A DNA stretch of 64,000 bases from NCBI GenBank assembly GCA_025094145.1, contig JALLLS010000004.1, positions 806,001 to 870,000 of the forward strand. The letters are read 5' to 3'. This DNA comes from Spinellus fusiger. Its lineage: Eukaryota; Mucoromycota; Mucoromycetes; Mucorales; Phycomycetaceae. This document shows positions 36,347 to 48,568 of the stretch, one piece after another. Every line of letters starts with the position of its first letter. Position 1 is the stretch's first letter. The notes beneath the pieces were generated by a model. The model had not been told where the DNA came from. It saw nothing but the letters and a program-made list of their open reading frames with translations, and searched no databases. Both the position numbers and the translations under genes were made by a program.

Positions 36347-37224
36347 CTGATACAATGTTACAGCAGGAAGGGAAGGATGTGGGAATTTCCTTGACTGTGT
36401 GTGAGTGTAGAAATGTGAGGGAGGGTAGGTTATAATAAGAGAAAAGTAAAGGGGCAGAAAATAAACAGGTTTGTAGTCTGGCTATGGCATTTTGTGCAAA
36501 CACAGTTCAGAACCAACGAAAAGGAAAGAGACACAAAGGGAACAAGTTGGGAACAAGAGGCAGCTCACTACCAAGGTTAAGGATAGCTATAGTACTTTGT
36601 TACACTTCCGGTAGTGCTCGAATGAAGGTCTGTTTATTAAAGAGGTAGTAAGCTACACTTCTTTATACTAATTTGCTAATTTATTCCCTATGACGTGGAG
36701 TCTTTGCTACTTATCAATATTACTGTACTTTTACCAAAGATCCAAGAAGATAGTGGCCACACCATACTATCTCACAAAGGTCCTCCATCAATTACAAGGT
36801 CAAAAAGCTATTGTATTTACTTTGGAATCTCATCTATTAAAATGAAATAATATATATAGACAGTTAGTACTTTATAAGTAGATATCTGGTACTGATATTA
36901 AATGAACAAGATCAAACAATACATTAGTAATTTTTTTATTTATAAAAACAATACATTAGTAATAAAAAAGTACCTACAAAAAGAATGCACGGGATTTTAA
37001 ATCAGAAAAGACTTTTGTTGTACACTATTTTCACAGGCAGTCCACCATTTAAAGTTAGACAATTATGAATTCGCTATCATTACGTGACAAACATAATATT
37101 GTGTCACCTGTCCATATTAGGTAGAATACCTCTAAAGTTTAAGCCATTCTACAAACCCATTGTGTGTATAAATACAGGTGTGTATTCCTCCTTCTTCCAC
37201 AGAAACCATATTCAAATAATCAAC
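36347..37224. other. intergenic region before the MAPEG gene, with a solo mariner terminus
   Basis: AT-rich. At 37021-37034 lies TACACTATTTTCAC, an exact match to the outer end of the mariner family in this window, with no element attached. This looks like a remnant of a deleted copy. Otherwise there is only the MAPEG gene's promoter and 5' UTR. Confidence 0.5.
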
Positions 37225-37746
37225 ATGTCTTCCATTGTTCTTGAGTCTTCTTACGGATATGTAGGTAAATAGACTGCCAATCATATACTAAACTCCTTTA
37301 GGTGCTGGGTACTGCTATCTTGAGTGCCTTCTACCTTGTTTCTCTTAGCATGAAATCCGGCAAGGCTCGTAATGCTGCCAATGTGCCATATCCCTATGGT
37401 AAGATTGTCTCGCCAGAGAGATGTACTCACATTCTATTCAGCATATGCTACAAAAGAAGAAGCCCAGAGTGACCCTAAAAAGCACATCTTCAACTGCACC
37501 CAGCGTGTCCACCAAAACACATTAGAAGCCTACCCTGTATATATGACCTTATTGCTTATTGGTGGAATTAGCCATCCCATTGTCTCTGCAGTTGCCGGCT
37601 TGGTATGGATTGCTGGACGTATCGGCTATGGATCAGGATACACCACTGGTGATCCCGCAAAACGCTCTAGAGGTGCATTTGGATACCTTGGACTACTCAC
37701 ACTTCTTGGTACTTCTTTCGTGACTGTCTATCATACTCTATGCTAA
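37225..37746 (+). CDS. MAPEG-family microsomal glutathione S-transferase, MGST3-like
   Basis: Three exons, 37225-37260, 37302-37398 and 37442-37746, with introns of 41 and 43 bp, encode 145 aa. The family core is clear: HIFNCTQRVHQNTLE (glutathione-binding segment) followed by AYPVYM, then a GRIGYGSGY block and DPAKRSRGAFGY. Four hydrophobic membrane segments can be drawn. MGST3-type enzymes are trimeric ER/outer-membrane proteins that conjugate glutathione to lipid electrophiles or reduce lipid hydroperoxides. The first exon codes for only 12 residues (MSSIVLESSYGY) but aligns with the conserved EYGFV start of the family. The gene sits inside the P450-fusion cluster, so a shared role in oxidised-lipid handling is possible but not shown. 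Confidence 0.93.
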
Positions 37747-38640
37747 AAACATAGTATTTTCCCAAGGTTGATGATTTAACTCAAAATGCATAGTCTCTTT
37801 TCTATGCTAAAATAACTTGCATGATGATTTACTGTATAAAATAAGCTATACATAAATAAATCAGATATGAAGACTAATAGAGACTGTTATGAATATCATT
37901 CATTGACTCAATTCACATAAAGATATTATGGCATATTGTTGGAAATAAGAATCTGCCGTCTTTACTTCTATATGTTATGACAAAAGTCTATGAATGTAAA
38001 AACATTATTTAGTCCTGCTGTAATGGTAGATGATAAGAGTTCTATCAGTTGAATCCATTGTTGATGAGTCACCGCATAGCTTTTTGTAAAATAGATAGTC
38101 TCATAATAAACATAGTCTTTTCTTAATCATCTCTGAGCCTTATTGTAGAGGCCAAGTCCATTCTAGATACCTTGCAGTTCGTGTTTTCTCTCATTTTTAT
38201 TTTCTTTAATATAACCATCTTTTTACTCGTCAGGTAACACCATCAATTGCTCACTCTTTCAGTCTGCTCTCCCTATTGTTGGTGAGTCTTTCACAGTTTC
38301 TTTTATCTATTTGGTTTAATAAAAAAAAATTAAAATGAGTTCATATTCAAGCTACTAAGTGGCATCGACACTAAGAGATTCAATCTTTGCAAGGAAATAG
38401 TGCAGTGGTAGCGTCACAGCATGAGAGTTATTTCAATGGTAAATGCTTTAGGAGCTCGTGCATTATGGAGGGCAGTGAAAACTCCGAAAACTTACAATCC
38501 TATGTAATAAGTGGCTAGACAAAAAATCTATTTATTTATTTTTATTTTTATTTTTTATTTATTTTATTTTGAAAAATAAAAGCATGTATATCAGTCAAAG
38601 ATGTTCATAATAAAAGGTTCATGGAATAACACAATATTTG
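37747..38640. other. intergenic, with a tRNA-like head at about 38396-38470
   Basis: AT-rich DNA. Near 38397 the string TAGTGCAGTGGTAGCG matches a tRNA A box, but the matching T-arm is too degenerate for a tRNA and no intact cloverleaf can be drawn. It may be a relic of a tRNA-derived SINE. No protein gene is seen. Confidence 0.4.
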
Positions 38641-38689
38641 GAACAGTTATTCTTTAGATGATTGTCTACATTTTTATTATAAAAAACAG

Positions 38690-39275
38690 TGCGCAGTACT
38701 ATGCAGCAAATCCTTTATTCTTCATCACAGCAGAGCACCTCCTTGGCATGCTATCGACTAAATTTCTCAGAAATTCATTTGGGATCTTCTCCCATTCACT
38801 ATACAAGCATCATTCAAGCTGTTTTACATCGGTTATGCTTGTGAGTAAGTGTCATGCCATGTTTTCTTGATGATGAGCATGAGAAAACCTCGAGTTCATT
38901 CATGTATTTTAGAAATGTCCTACGGCAAATATCTACGCTTGCATCATTCATATTTCTCAAATGATATGCAATTATTTGTATAGGGTTTCTATGAATAGAC
39001 AATATTATTGCCAGTTTTGAAGTGGATGACACCTTTTCAGGTCTTCCTATATGCATTTTGAGTCGATTCATGCCTTTGCTTTTATACAATAGGACACTCC
39101 TACCCACCGTGCTCTTTGGGATGTCGGTATCGTCAGCAATCTCTTGATAAGTAGTATGTCTTTCCCATTGTCCTATGATTTGACTTTTAATAAACATATC
39201 ATGCTCTTTTCTTTTGATGGGACTATCTTCATGTTCTTGGCTAAGAGTCGGCATATTTTCATTGACTAAGTTCAT
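38690..39275 (-). pseudogene. Tc1-like transposase, N-terminal half (fragment 1)
   Basis: On the minus strand, 39275-38814 encodes about 150 residues with an N-terminal helix-turn-helix (TTYQEIADDTDIPKSTVGRSV) and a second one (IIAYHLRNMNDASVDICRRTF), the paired DNA-binding domain of a Tc1 transposase. The catalytic domain does not follow. Instead, at 38700-38800 a short piece resembling the C-terminal end of another copy lies directly adjacent. Confidence 0.75.
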
Positions 39276-39459
39276 TTTTTGAATAAGCTATAAAAGAAAG
39301 AAAAAAGACCTATTTTATTTTATTTTCAAAAATAAAAAAAATTAGTTTGCCGTCTAGTCATTTATTACATGGGACTGTATTGGGAGATGTCTACTGCCAT
39401 GAACTCAAGCATCTCTCTCTTTCTCTTAAACTCTATAGTCAGTTAACACTTACAGGAGG

Positions 39460-39830
39460 ACACTGATAGACCCCATAAGATCAAAACAACTCAATGATGG
39501 AAAGCTATAAATGGTGTGGAATCCATTCCTTACTGGCTCTCGCAAAGTCCCGATCTTAATCCAACTGAACATCGATGGGCTCACCTCAAGAAGATCATTA
39601 GGAAGAAAATAATGGTTTATTAAATCAAAGAAAATTTGGAAGCGGCACTGATACTGGAATAGGGAAAAATATTGAGAGATGCAACAGACACCCTCATTGC
39701 CAGTATGCATTGGAGATACAAGGCTGTTATAGAAGCAAAGAATGGCAACAACAAATACTAAAGTTTTTCACCTAATAAAATTGTATATATTATCCAGTTG
39801 ACCTTCTTTATACTCCATCCAATTTTGAAG
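39460..39830 (+). pseudogene. Tc1-like transposase, C-terminal fragment in opposite orientation
   Basis: The plus strand near 39510-39600 reads as WLSQSPDLNPTEHRWAHLKK, the catalytic-acid block of a Tc1 transposase. The following 39690-39825 is, in reverse complement, clearly homologous to 10515-10650 of the element at 10.4 kb. It points opposite to the N-terminal half at 38814-39275, so the two halves form a head-to-head rearranged relic. Confidence 0.75.
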
Positions 39831-39934
39831 TTCTTATTATATGTTTAATGTATGTTTTTATGACAAAGAATAAGCATTTCCCCATACAAGAAACATATCG
39901 GAATTTAAAAATCTACCTAAGATTCTGTTTAGTC

Positions 39935-39951
39935 ACTGTAGTACTCACGTA
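39935..39951. repeat. 17-bp target-site duplication, left copy
   Basis: ACTGTAGTACTCACGTA occurs here and again at 41472-41488, immediately flanking the LINE-derived unit between them. This is the expected duplication of a target-primed reverse transcription insertion. Confidence 0.88.
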
Positions 39952-41471
39952 AGGCTCTTTCGTGTAATCAATATTACCCCAAAAGAGTAAAAATACAAAT
40001 CGCAAAACTCAACATAAGTAACATCCATCCATCAGCAACAATCCCCATCCACCCACATAGTACACAGTACACAGTGGATGCACTAACTACGGATCCTGGC
40101 CAACCACCAACCATCAAGCAACCTCCTGTACCAGCACCTGTCAGACCCTTTGTGTCTGAGGCCACCACTGCTACCACCATTCCTAACTCAGACAGTAGAA
40201 AACCCAGACTACTTACCAAACGCACTCGTGCAAATACTTACGAGTATCAAATGACTGAGGTAGAAAAGCCTGATACCTTCACCCAGCAGATGATGGCATT
40301 TCTGTCAGATATTCAGACAAATGGCAACAATTGGACTCCGCATCCAGGAATTGGAAGCATAAGTCAAGGTCAAAGACGACCTTATTACATCTCTCCAGGC
40401 TCAGATCAATGCCAAGAGTGCAGATAATGCACCCAAATCACCTCCCGCCCCTACTCCCACACCCATCCCCACAGTGAAACCCACAGCTGCCATAGAAAAG
40501 GATACTACCACTTATGCCAACATGGCTAAAAAGAACGCCTCCCCACCAAAGAAGACAGCAAAGGCCGGAGCAGTGCTTAGAGCACAAACAGTTCGGGCCT
40601 TACAAGAGCCTACTGGGCTCTCAGTATACGACTTTGTATACTTGCCCTGTCGCCGCTACCTCAAGTACGGCCAGATCCGCAAGATGTTGAGATCACTGAA
40701 GATCCAACAGTCACGGATCATAGACATCCACTTCCCAGCAAGGGGCATAATTGCACTGCTTGTACACAGTAGCTTCAAGCAAGAACTCGAGGAGAAACTC
40801 GAGAAATCAAAGATCAAGCCACATGCAAGCTTTGATCCAGTAGCTGCAACGGTGACTGCAGACCCTAATCTCCAGCAGGAGTCAGATAGCACCAAGGCTG
40901 TAATGGCCCAAAAACTCTTTGAGCAAAGGGTGTCCAACATCTGTCTCTGTGTTCCAACTCATTTAGAGTACAGCATTGCTCGCTACTTTGGCTCAAGCAT
41001 TGACACACCCCGTCTATCCACCATTGCTTTTAAGAAGCTCCTGGCAGACCTCAAGGTCAAGGCCACAGTCACCAGCCCTCCCTCCACCTTTGAAAAAGAA
41101 GCCCTCCAGGCATTTGGGTCCGACTCAGTCATGAAAGGAGTCAAGGGAGACAATCAACACACCCAACAAGACTTGTAAATGGACCAATCTTTGGTCTATT
41201 GAAAGCTTGTGGGATTAGGCTCAAACTAATGCCTATGTCTGCATTGTTATTTTCTCTCATTTCTCATATTTCTCTTCATTTTTTCCCTCATTTCGAGGTT
41301 ATATACTCTTATCTTTCTGTTTCTTTTTTCCTTGCATTTATTTTTTTTCCACTTTTGTATTTGAAGTGTTTATATGTATATCTCAATTGTTCAAAAGTTC
41401 TCATAGGGTGGCTAACATGCCCAATGCGCGAATAGCAACCAACACCCAAAAATAAAATAAAAATACTTTGA
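39952..41471 (+). mobile_element. LINE-derived insertion with ORF1 and 3' UTR but no ORF2
   Basis: Bounded by a 17-bp target-site duplication. It carries ORF1 (40077-41178, damaged) joined directly to the 3' UTR of the same family as the 12.2-15.0 kb LINE (shared stretch ending GGTGGCTAACATGCCCAATG and the tail AAAATACTTTGAA). The complete ORF2 is absent. The clean duplication shows that the deleted form itself was inserted, so it moved as a non-autonomous RNA. Confidence 0.85.
40077..41178 (+). pseudogene. LINE ORF1, one frameshift and one stop
   Basis: The first part (from 40077) is a Pro/Thr-rich N-terminus. Around 40310 the frame shifts, and a TAA at 40363 interrupts a coiled-coil-like stretch (DDLITSLQAQINAKSA). 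From 40474 to 41178 the frame is open for 234 residues, including an RRM-like block (LYDFVYLPCRRYLKYGQIRKM region) and a C-terminal domain. No CCHC knuckle is seen, unlike the ORF1 at 24.8 kb, supporting two LINE families. Confidence 0.7.
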
Positions 41472-41488
41472 ACTGTAGTACTCACGTA
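41472..41488. repeat. 17-bp target-site duplication, right copy
   Basis: Exact repeat of 39935-39951. The next base (41489) is the first base of a separate, 5'-truncated LINE copy. Confidence 0.88.
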
Positions 41489-43032
41489 CTTCCAACCTGT
41501 GATACTTTCAAGTACCTTGGTATCCCCTTTTCACGTCAAGGTATTAACCAAGACGCACTGTTCTCACACTCACAAGTCAAGGCAATTGCAGTAATGCAAA
41601 AGCTGAGAGGAATGGGTGTAAACATGTATGGCTTTGGGATTACAGCAGCCCTAAGAGCTTATACTGATTTTGTTCGGCCTATTATTGAGTATGGGTTGAC
41701 TATTTGTAAGGTCAATAGACTAGGCATCCGCCCGCTACAAATCTGTCAGTCTGCTTGTCTGAGACTTTGTCTCGCTAGATCTGCTACTGCTAGGTTTGGA
41801 ACGATCCAGGTTGCCCAATTAGCCACCCTCCCTAACATATACTCTCGTTTCCTTTATCTGTAAGCCAAATTTGTTGAGCGCGCAGCTACCCTTCCTGAAG
41901 ACACTCTCCTCTGGTGCCTTGTCCCGCAGCTAGAAGCACCCCAGAGTAAAGCCAGAGGGATTAAGCTACATGGCAATGTACTCTGGCAAAATGCTCAAAG
42001 AATAGGACGGGCTCACAACCCTCCTAAATATCCATTAAAAGTAAGTTATCTTGAACGTCTTCAAAGTGAAATTACTAGTTTAGTACGTGGCAAGAATCTG
42101 CTGGTGACGGTAGCCCGTAGACTCTATAGACCTATTTGGGATCCAATTCTTTTACTACCGTGCACGCGCAAAGAAAGACATCGTCTACTAAAATGGAGGA
42201 TTGCTTGGTTACCACCAACACCTTCAGTTCCTTGCCAATGTGGCCACCCATCTGCTAACAGGGGCCACTTCCTTATATGCACATTCGTTGACCATGAACG
42301 CTCCACGTTCTTGTTCTTCCTAGTTCCTACACCACCAGAAGATGTTCATCCAATTGACTATTGTCTAAATCTTCTGTCGCGCACGGTTAAGTCTTTTGTT
42401 AAATGGCGAGACCTTTGGCCCAGTTTGTTAATACTGCTGCAAGCCATTGATCGAGCCACGTCTACTCGAGACTTTAAGGTAGAGCCATCAGCTGGTAGCT
42501 TGCTCATTGAGGCTGCTGATGGGTGTGTTGAGCGGGAACGCCAACGCCGCCATAGAGTGCAAAGACTCCTGCAGCAACAGACGCTGTATCCTCACTTCTC
42601 ATCCGATCTCTCCTCTACCACCCATTCTTAACCCGTTTAGCAAAGCCAGAAGCTGCTAGTGTAGTTGCTGTATTTGTGTCCTCAGGATTGTCCGAGTTGC
42701 TCTAAATATCCCTCGTTGGATTTCGAATCGCCATAGGATGACAGTTATCTTTTTGGTGTCTTAGTTTCTTTGCTGACTTTATGGCCTTTTGGATGTCTAT
42801 TCATAATTCTTATTTTACCATCATTTCTCATTTTTCATTATTTTTCCCTCATTGAGGTTTTATATTTCTCTGTCCTTCTGTTTTCCATTCATTTGCATTA
42901 TTTTTTTTTACTTTTGCATTTGAAGTGTTTATATGTTTATTCTTATTTTTCAAACGATCTCACAGGGTGGCTAATATGCCCAATGTGCGAATAGCAAATC
43001 ACGCCCAAAAATAAAAAATACTTTGAATTGTA
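41489..43032 (+). mobile_element. 5'-truncated LINE copy (ORF2 C-terminus and 3' UTR)
   Basis: Starts abruptly inside ORF2, at the position equal to 13727 in the LINE at 12.2 kb, and continues through the C-terminal domain to the common 3' UTR and tail at about 43032. It begins exactly at the edge of the preceding insertion's target duplication. No duplication of its own could be identified with confidence. Confidence 0.85.
41492..42631 (+). pseudogene. LINE ORF2 C-terminal part, one nonsense codon
   Basis: One frame throughout, broken only by a TAA at 41861-41863 where the 12.2-kb copy has AAA. It contains the post-polymerase region and the CQCGHPSANRGHFLIC knuckle. It also keeps about 70 C-terminal codons (to DLSSTTHS) that the other copy has lost by deletion. 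It lacks the reverse transcriptase active site. Confidence 0.85.
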
Positions 43033-44824
43033 CTCTATCACACCCCACTTTATTGTACAAGGCTTAGAATTAAACTCAATTAAGCATAACCGCTATTAAT
43101 TAAAGGTCATTAGAAGAAATATTCATAAATATTGAAAAATAAACAGCCCGAGGCTAAAATATTGTTGATTTAGGGGGAAACCTAAGGAGTATACGTATAT
43201 CTTCGTTGCCAGAATGATGTGGAGATGACAGACTATGATATATTCTAAAGGTGACCTCACAAAATACAAAATATTTTTCTAATGAACCTTTTATGCATAT
43301 GAAATGATGATAAAGAATTCTATTTTCTATTTTAAATGTATATTTAAGAAATTCATAAGACTATAGTGATTTTAAAGAGAAATATGAATATTAAAATTTC
43401 AGTTTGACTTTCTTTATACTATGATTATAAAGAGAAAATAGATATATCATTTGCAAGCTTTCTCATTGATGCTAATGATGATTATTTTGCATAGGAAATA
43501 CAAAATCACTATAGAGTATTAGGAATCTTCCCTCAAAAACTTAATTTCTACTTTTTCTCCGATTTCTCCTCTGCTGTCCAATCCCAACTTGTTCAACAAA
43601 TCTCAAAACTGTTAGTGTAGTTGTATTTGCCCTTAAGATTTTCCGACCTGTATAATTCATTTATATTTGATCTTTTACTATCCAATAGAAGATTATATTT
43701 TTTGTCGTGTATTTCTTTGATGATACTTATATTTCTCAAAAGTATGGTTCCTTATTATCATCTAATGTTCTTATTTTGTTTATTCATTCATTCATTCATT
43801 ATTGTTTTTATTAGTGAATTTTGGGACTCTATATGTATAATGTTTATGATTTATTAAATTTTCATAAACTGGCTATCATACTTCATGCTTGGATAGTATC
43901 TAATATTTAAAATAAATAAATAAATAAAACTTCGAGCTGTATAATTTCTTTATCCTTGTTAAAAATATGCATGTTTTTTATAATAAACATTATACACGAA
44001 GTGTTTATAGTCAAAATTATATCCTTCAACGTACAAAAACCCACTATTTTCAATAATAATAAGTTACTAAATAACATTAGCTATTAATATGATAGAATCA
44101 TGTGTAATAAAATATAGTCAATTTGGTTATCGTGTAAATCAATCTTCATTATTGAAGTATATATATTTAAGGTGTATTGAATCGGTATTAGATAATGCTG
44201 TTCACTAAAGATCAATATAAAAGAGAAAGAAAGTAATTACCTTTCACTTTGAATGTCCTTTCGAAAGGAATAATAATTCTATAGCTCATAATAGTTTGAT
44301 CGGTTGATCTTTTTTATCAACCCATTTTAACTATTGTATTGAACTATATTTATTGTTTAAAAGTTTCTATCTCGAATACTCTACAAATTCAATGCGTTTT
44401 TTGCTTGAATTATTATTTCTATTTAATATCTTTTGCTATTTCTTAATAAGATATAATAAAACACACACACACACATACATATTTCTGTTAGTACTGTTCA
44501 TTTCTAGATCTACTCAAGCCTAAACTACAATGTATATAAGATAAATTATTTTCCGTGGGGAAGCACTTTTTCCGATTAATTAGCTAGCAAAAACAATGAT
44601 CCAGCACATAATTCCAAGGTTTACCATATAGGGACTAAAATACTCTTAATTACGTGGACATGATCAAGAAAATAGAATAATACCTGAACCAAAACAGGTG
44701 GTGGCATATGAAAACAAATAATTCAGTATTGTCTGAAGTAGGATATTAAAAATATTTTTATTATAAATACGAACAGATCAAATAGACATTCACTAAAAAA
44801 ACACCCCCCGAATATAAAATAACA
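43033..44824. other. intergenic, strongly AT-rich
   Basis: Upstream of P450 copy C. No gene is recognised. A weak match to the LINE 3' region occurs near 43540-43625 (TTTCTCCTCTGCTGTCCAAT), possibly an old fragment. There is a CA repeat at 44461-44474. The last roughly 80 bp match the promoter-proximal region of P450 copy B. Confidence 0.45.
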
Positions 44825-47800
44825 ATGAAGGCAGCATGTTCATTTAAAGGATCTATGAGAAGAGAAAGTAAAGCGAGTAATTTTTCAGATGAAAATGCTT
44901 CTGGCGATTGTCCCTATTCCGATGGTGCTTCAAAAGATGGTAATAAAGAAATAGCTACTGCTGCTGCTGATAAGAACAAGAAACAAAAAAATACAAGTAT
45001 TGATCTTAAAGATCAAGTCATAAATCCTATTCCATGTCCACCCAGACTCCCATTTGTTGGAAATCTATATGATATGTTACCTGATATGTAAGATCAAACT
45101 TTTTAATAAAAAATAACAATTATTTACTTACTATTCTAATTGTGTTGGTCATTCAGAACAGCAAGCTTTGGTCGATACTTTGAGACATATGGTCCAATAG
45201 TAGATATTAATATCTTAGGGAATAGATTTATTGCAACTAATAATCCAGACATCGCAGAAATTTTTCTCAAGGAATCTATCTACTTCACCAAAGATCCAAC
45301 AATCACACACCAAGAAATCAAACCCTATGGTGTACAAGGCTTGTTTACGACAAGTACTAGTGATCCTGAATGGAAGCTTGCTCATAAGCTGTTGATCCCT
45401 GCTTTTAGTCCTCGTGCTATCAAGGTAACTGATCTATTATAGCAAATATAGAATTTATTACTAACTTATATAAAGGTCTATCAAAAAGAGATGGGTGAAA
45501 TTGCCAAGGAAACAATCAAAGTCCTTGAACAGTACAGTCCAAATGAAAAAGTGGATATTCTGCACTGGGCCACCAACCTTACTTTTGAAACTATTGGAAG
45601 AATTGGCTTTGGATACAACTTCCACCTTCTTGATGATCGCAATGCAGAAGTTCACCCTTTCATTGATGCCATGAGCTACTGTCTGAAAACAAGTATTCAA
45701 AGATTTTCACAAGCTTCTTTTATGAAGAGATTGCCTCTTGAAAGGAACCGTCGTTTTGATCGCAGTGTCAAGCTTATGCACACTATTGTTGACGAGGTTA
45801 TCCAAGAACGCAAGAAAAGTGATGATGCCACCAACATTGAGAAAGACTTGTTAGGTTTTATGTTGAATGCCCGTGATGAAGACGATGAAGGACTCACCGA
45901 TGAGAATATCCGTGATCAAGTTGTAACTTTTTTGATTGCTGGACATGACACCACTGCCAATACTCTTGCATGGCTTATTTATGAAATGTCCCAGAACCCT
46001 GACATTGAGGCAAGAGTACTCCAGGAAATCAGCAATGCTGGTATCAACCACACAGATCTTCCCACAACCGAGCAGACTTCACAGCTCAAATATCTTCATA
46101 TGTGTCTGAAGGAAACCTTACGTCTCCACCCTCCTATACGTGCATTAGCAAAACAATGCAAGGAGGATTGTGTTGTTCCTGGTGGATACTCGATCAAGGA
46201 AGATACAAATGTCGTTGTGCAGGTGATGTGTCTTCATATGAACCCCACGGTATACCCTGATCCTAGGAGATTTGATCCTAGTCGTTGGGTGCCTGAAGAA
46301 GAACAGAAGCGCTCTAAAGCCTCGTGGTTGCCTTTCAGTACAGGGCCTCGCGGATGTCTTGGTATGGCATTTGCAGTCCAAGAAGCAAAGACAGTTCTTG
46401 CGATGTTCTTGCACCGTTTCAAATTTGTTTATGGTAAGTGGATACTTTTTATCCATCAATAAATAACTCACTCACTTTCCTGGCCATAAACAGATGGACC
46501 TCCAGTGGTTTATGATCCTAAGCAAGCTACAACAAAGCCTTTAGATTTCGTCGTGTGCATAGAAACACGTACTGATTTCCCAAAGCCTTCAGATATTGTG
46601 AAGAATCCAGAACCTAAGATTTCCATCACTTCACCCAAGGCTATACCTGAGCTATCAAAAGACATCAAGATAGGCGATGTAGATCTCCCACCAATGACTT
46701 TCTTGTATGGTAGTCAGACGGGTATCTCTCAAGACTATGCATCCACACTTAGTAACCAGGCCCGCAGGTTTGGTTTTAAGAATGTAAAGCTCACTGCTAT
46801 GGATAAATGGGAGGTACTGAAATCTGGTACATACGAGAGTCCAAAAGATCCCAAAAAGGCCAATGAGCTAGTGGTGATATGTACATCGACCTACAATGGA
46901 CTCCCACCTGATAATGCGGAAGCATTCGACCAATTTCTTGACAAGGCAGATAATCTTAGAAATGAAAAGCTTTTGAATGGACTTCAATACGCTGTGTTTG
47001 GTATTGGTAACAAGAACTGGCGCACATATCAACATTTCCCTATCAAAGTGAATAACTTGTTGGATGAGCTTGGTGCTGAGCGTTTCTTCTCTCTTGGTGA
47101 ATGCAATGTGGATGGTGACATGGATGCAGAGTTCAATGAATGGTCTGCACACTTCTGGTCCAACTTATTGGCATACTATGGCCTTTCTGTTTCCAAAGAC
47201 ATCTTTGTCATACCTTCTACCAGTGTCAATTCTGAATCTTTCATCTCGGCAGCTGTAAACCACATTTCAATCAGTGACTCTGAGAAGTGGAGTGTTGCAG
47301 TCTCTAATCGTAATGGTGATCATAACTCACTGCTAGTCAAGAACAGTGAATTGCAAAATAAAGGATCAGGAAGAAGCACCAGAGACATTAGAATCGATAT
47401 CTCACGCCTGGATCCACTCGAAGCTGATTCTATGTATCAGCCTGGTGACCACTTGGAGATTCTTCCTGAAAACGAGTCCAATGTAGTAGAAACTGTTGCT
47501 CTTGGGTTTGGTATGGTGCTGGATTCAGTCTTTGAGATTGATCAAGAGAAACTTGATGGAATGTCACCTCGGTCGCTTGCTGCTACTATCAAGGGTCCTT
47601 GCACAGTTCGCAATGCACTCACTTACTATGCTGATCTTCTATCTCCTCCTTCTCGCCGTATGCTTGGATGCTTTTCTCAACAGTTTCAGCAGATTGATCA
47701 AGAAACAGCCAAGCTCTTTGAAGGACTCATTATGCCTGACAGCTATGGCAAAGACCAGTACCCTGAATTTATCAAAAAGTACCGTACACTTATTGATCTC

Positions 47801-48568
47801 CAAACAGGCTTCCCTCAAGTGAAGCAAATTGAACTTGGTCAGTTCTTGGCTGCTGTTGGTGTTATGCAGCCCCGTCGCTACTCCATTGCCTCCTCACCTC
47901 GCATGTTCCCCAATGAAGCTCATTTGGCTGTTGGTGTAGTGGATGATGTTGTGGATGGACATCACTACCCTGGTCTTGCCTCATCTTTCTTGGCCCGTCA
48001 AGTCGCCGGTCTTTCTGAAAAGGCATGGTTCCGTGCTCGTCTCAAGTCATCCAAGGGCATTTTTGAAATGCCTCAAGACTCCAAAACACCTATTATTATG
48101 ATCTCTGCAGGCACTGGTATCTCACCTTTCCGTGGTTTCATTCAGGAGCGTGCCTACCAGCACCAGCAGGGTGATAACAGTGTTGGAGAGTGTGTTGTAT
48201 TCTTTGGTTGCCGCCATCCAGACCAGGATCGTATCTATGGTGAAGAATTCGATCAGTATGCTAAAGAAGGTGTTATTTCTTCTCTCAATGTTGCCTACTC
48301 AAGACAAACACCTGCTTCTGCTCGCAAGTATGTACAGCACCAAGTTCTTGCCAATGCTAGTAAAATCTGGCAAATGATCATGCCCGAAGATGGTAAACCC
48401 CCAGCTGTTGTTTACATTTGTGGCAGTGGTGCAATGAGTCGTGATGTTCGTGCTACTTTCCATTCTATGGCTATTAGTTATGGCCAAGCAAAGAACCAAG
48501 AGGAAGCTCAAGATTTCCTCAAGTCCTTGATGGATTCTAAACAGTACTGTGAAGATGTTTGGGGTTAA
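44825..48568 (+). CDS. self-sufficient cytochrome P450:reductase fusion, CYP505/P450foxy type (copy C)
   Basis: Exons 44825-45087, 45157-45424, 45476-46433 and 46494-48568 have exactly the lengths of copy B (263, 268, 958, 2075 nt), giving 1187 aa. All P450 motifs (AGHDTTAN, KETLR, FSTGPRGCLG with the heme cysteine) and reductase motifs (TFLYGSQTG, RRYSIASSP, AGTGISPF, terminal VWG) are intact. The protein is nearly identical to copy B, including the charged N-terminal extension, yet the 3' flank beyond about 60 bp follows copy A. It is the mirror-image partner of copy B, with the fold-back element, the MAPEG gene and LINEs between them. The expected role is NADPH-driven fatty-acid hydroxylation. 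Confidence 0.94.
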
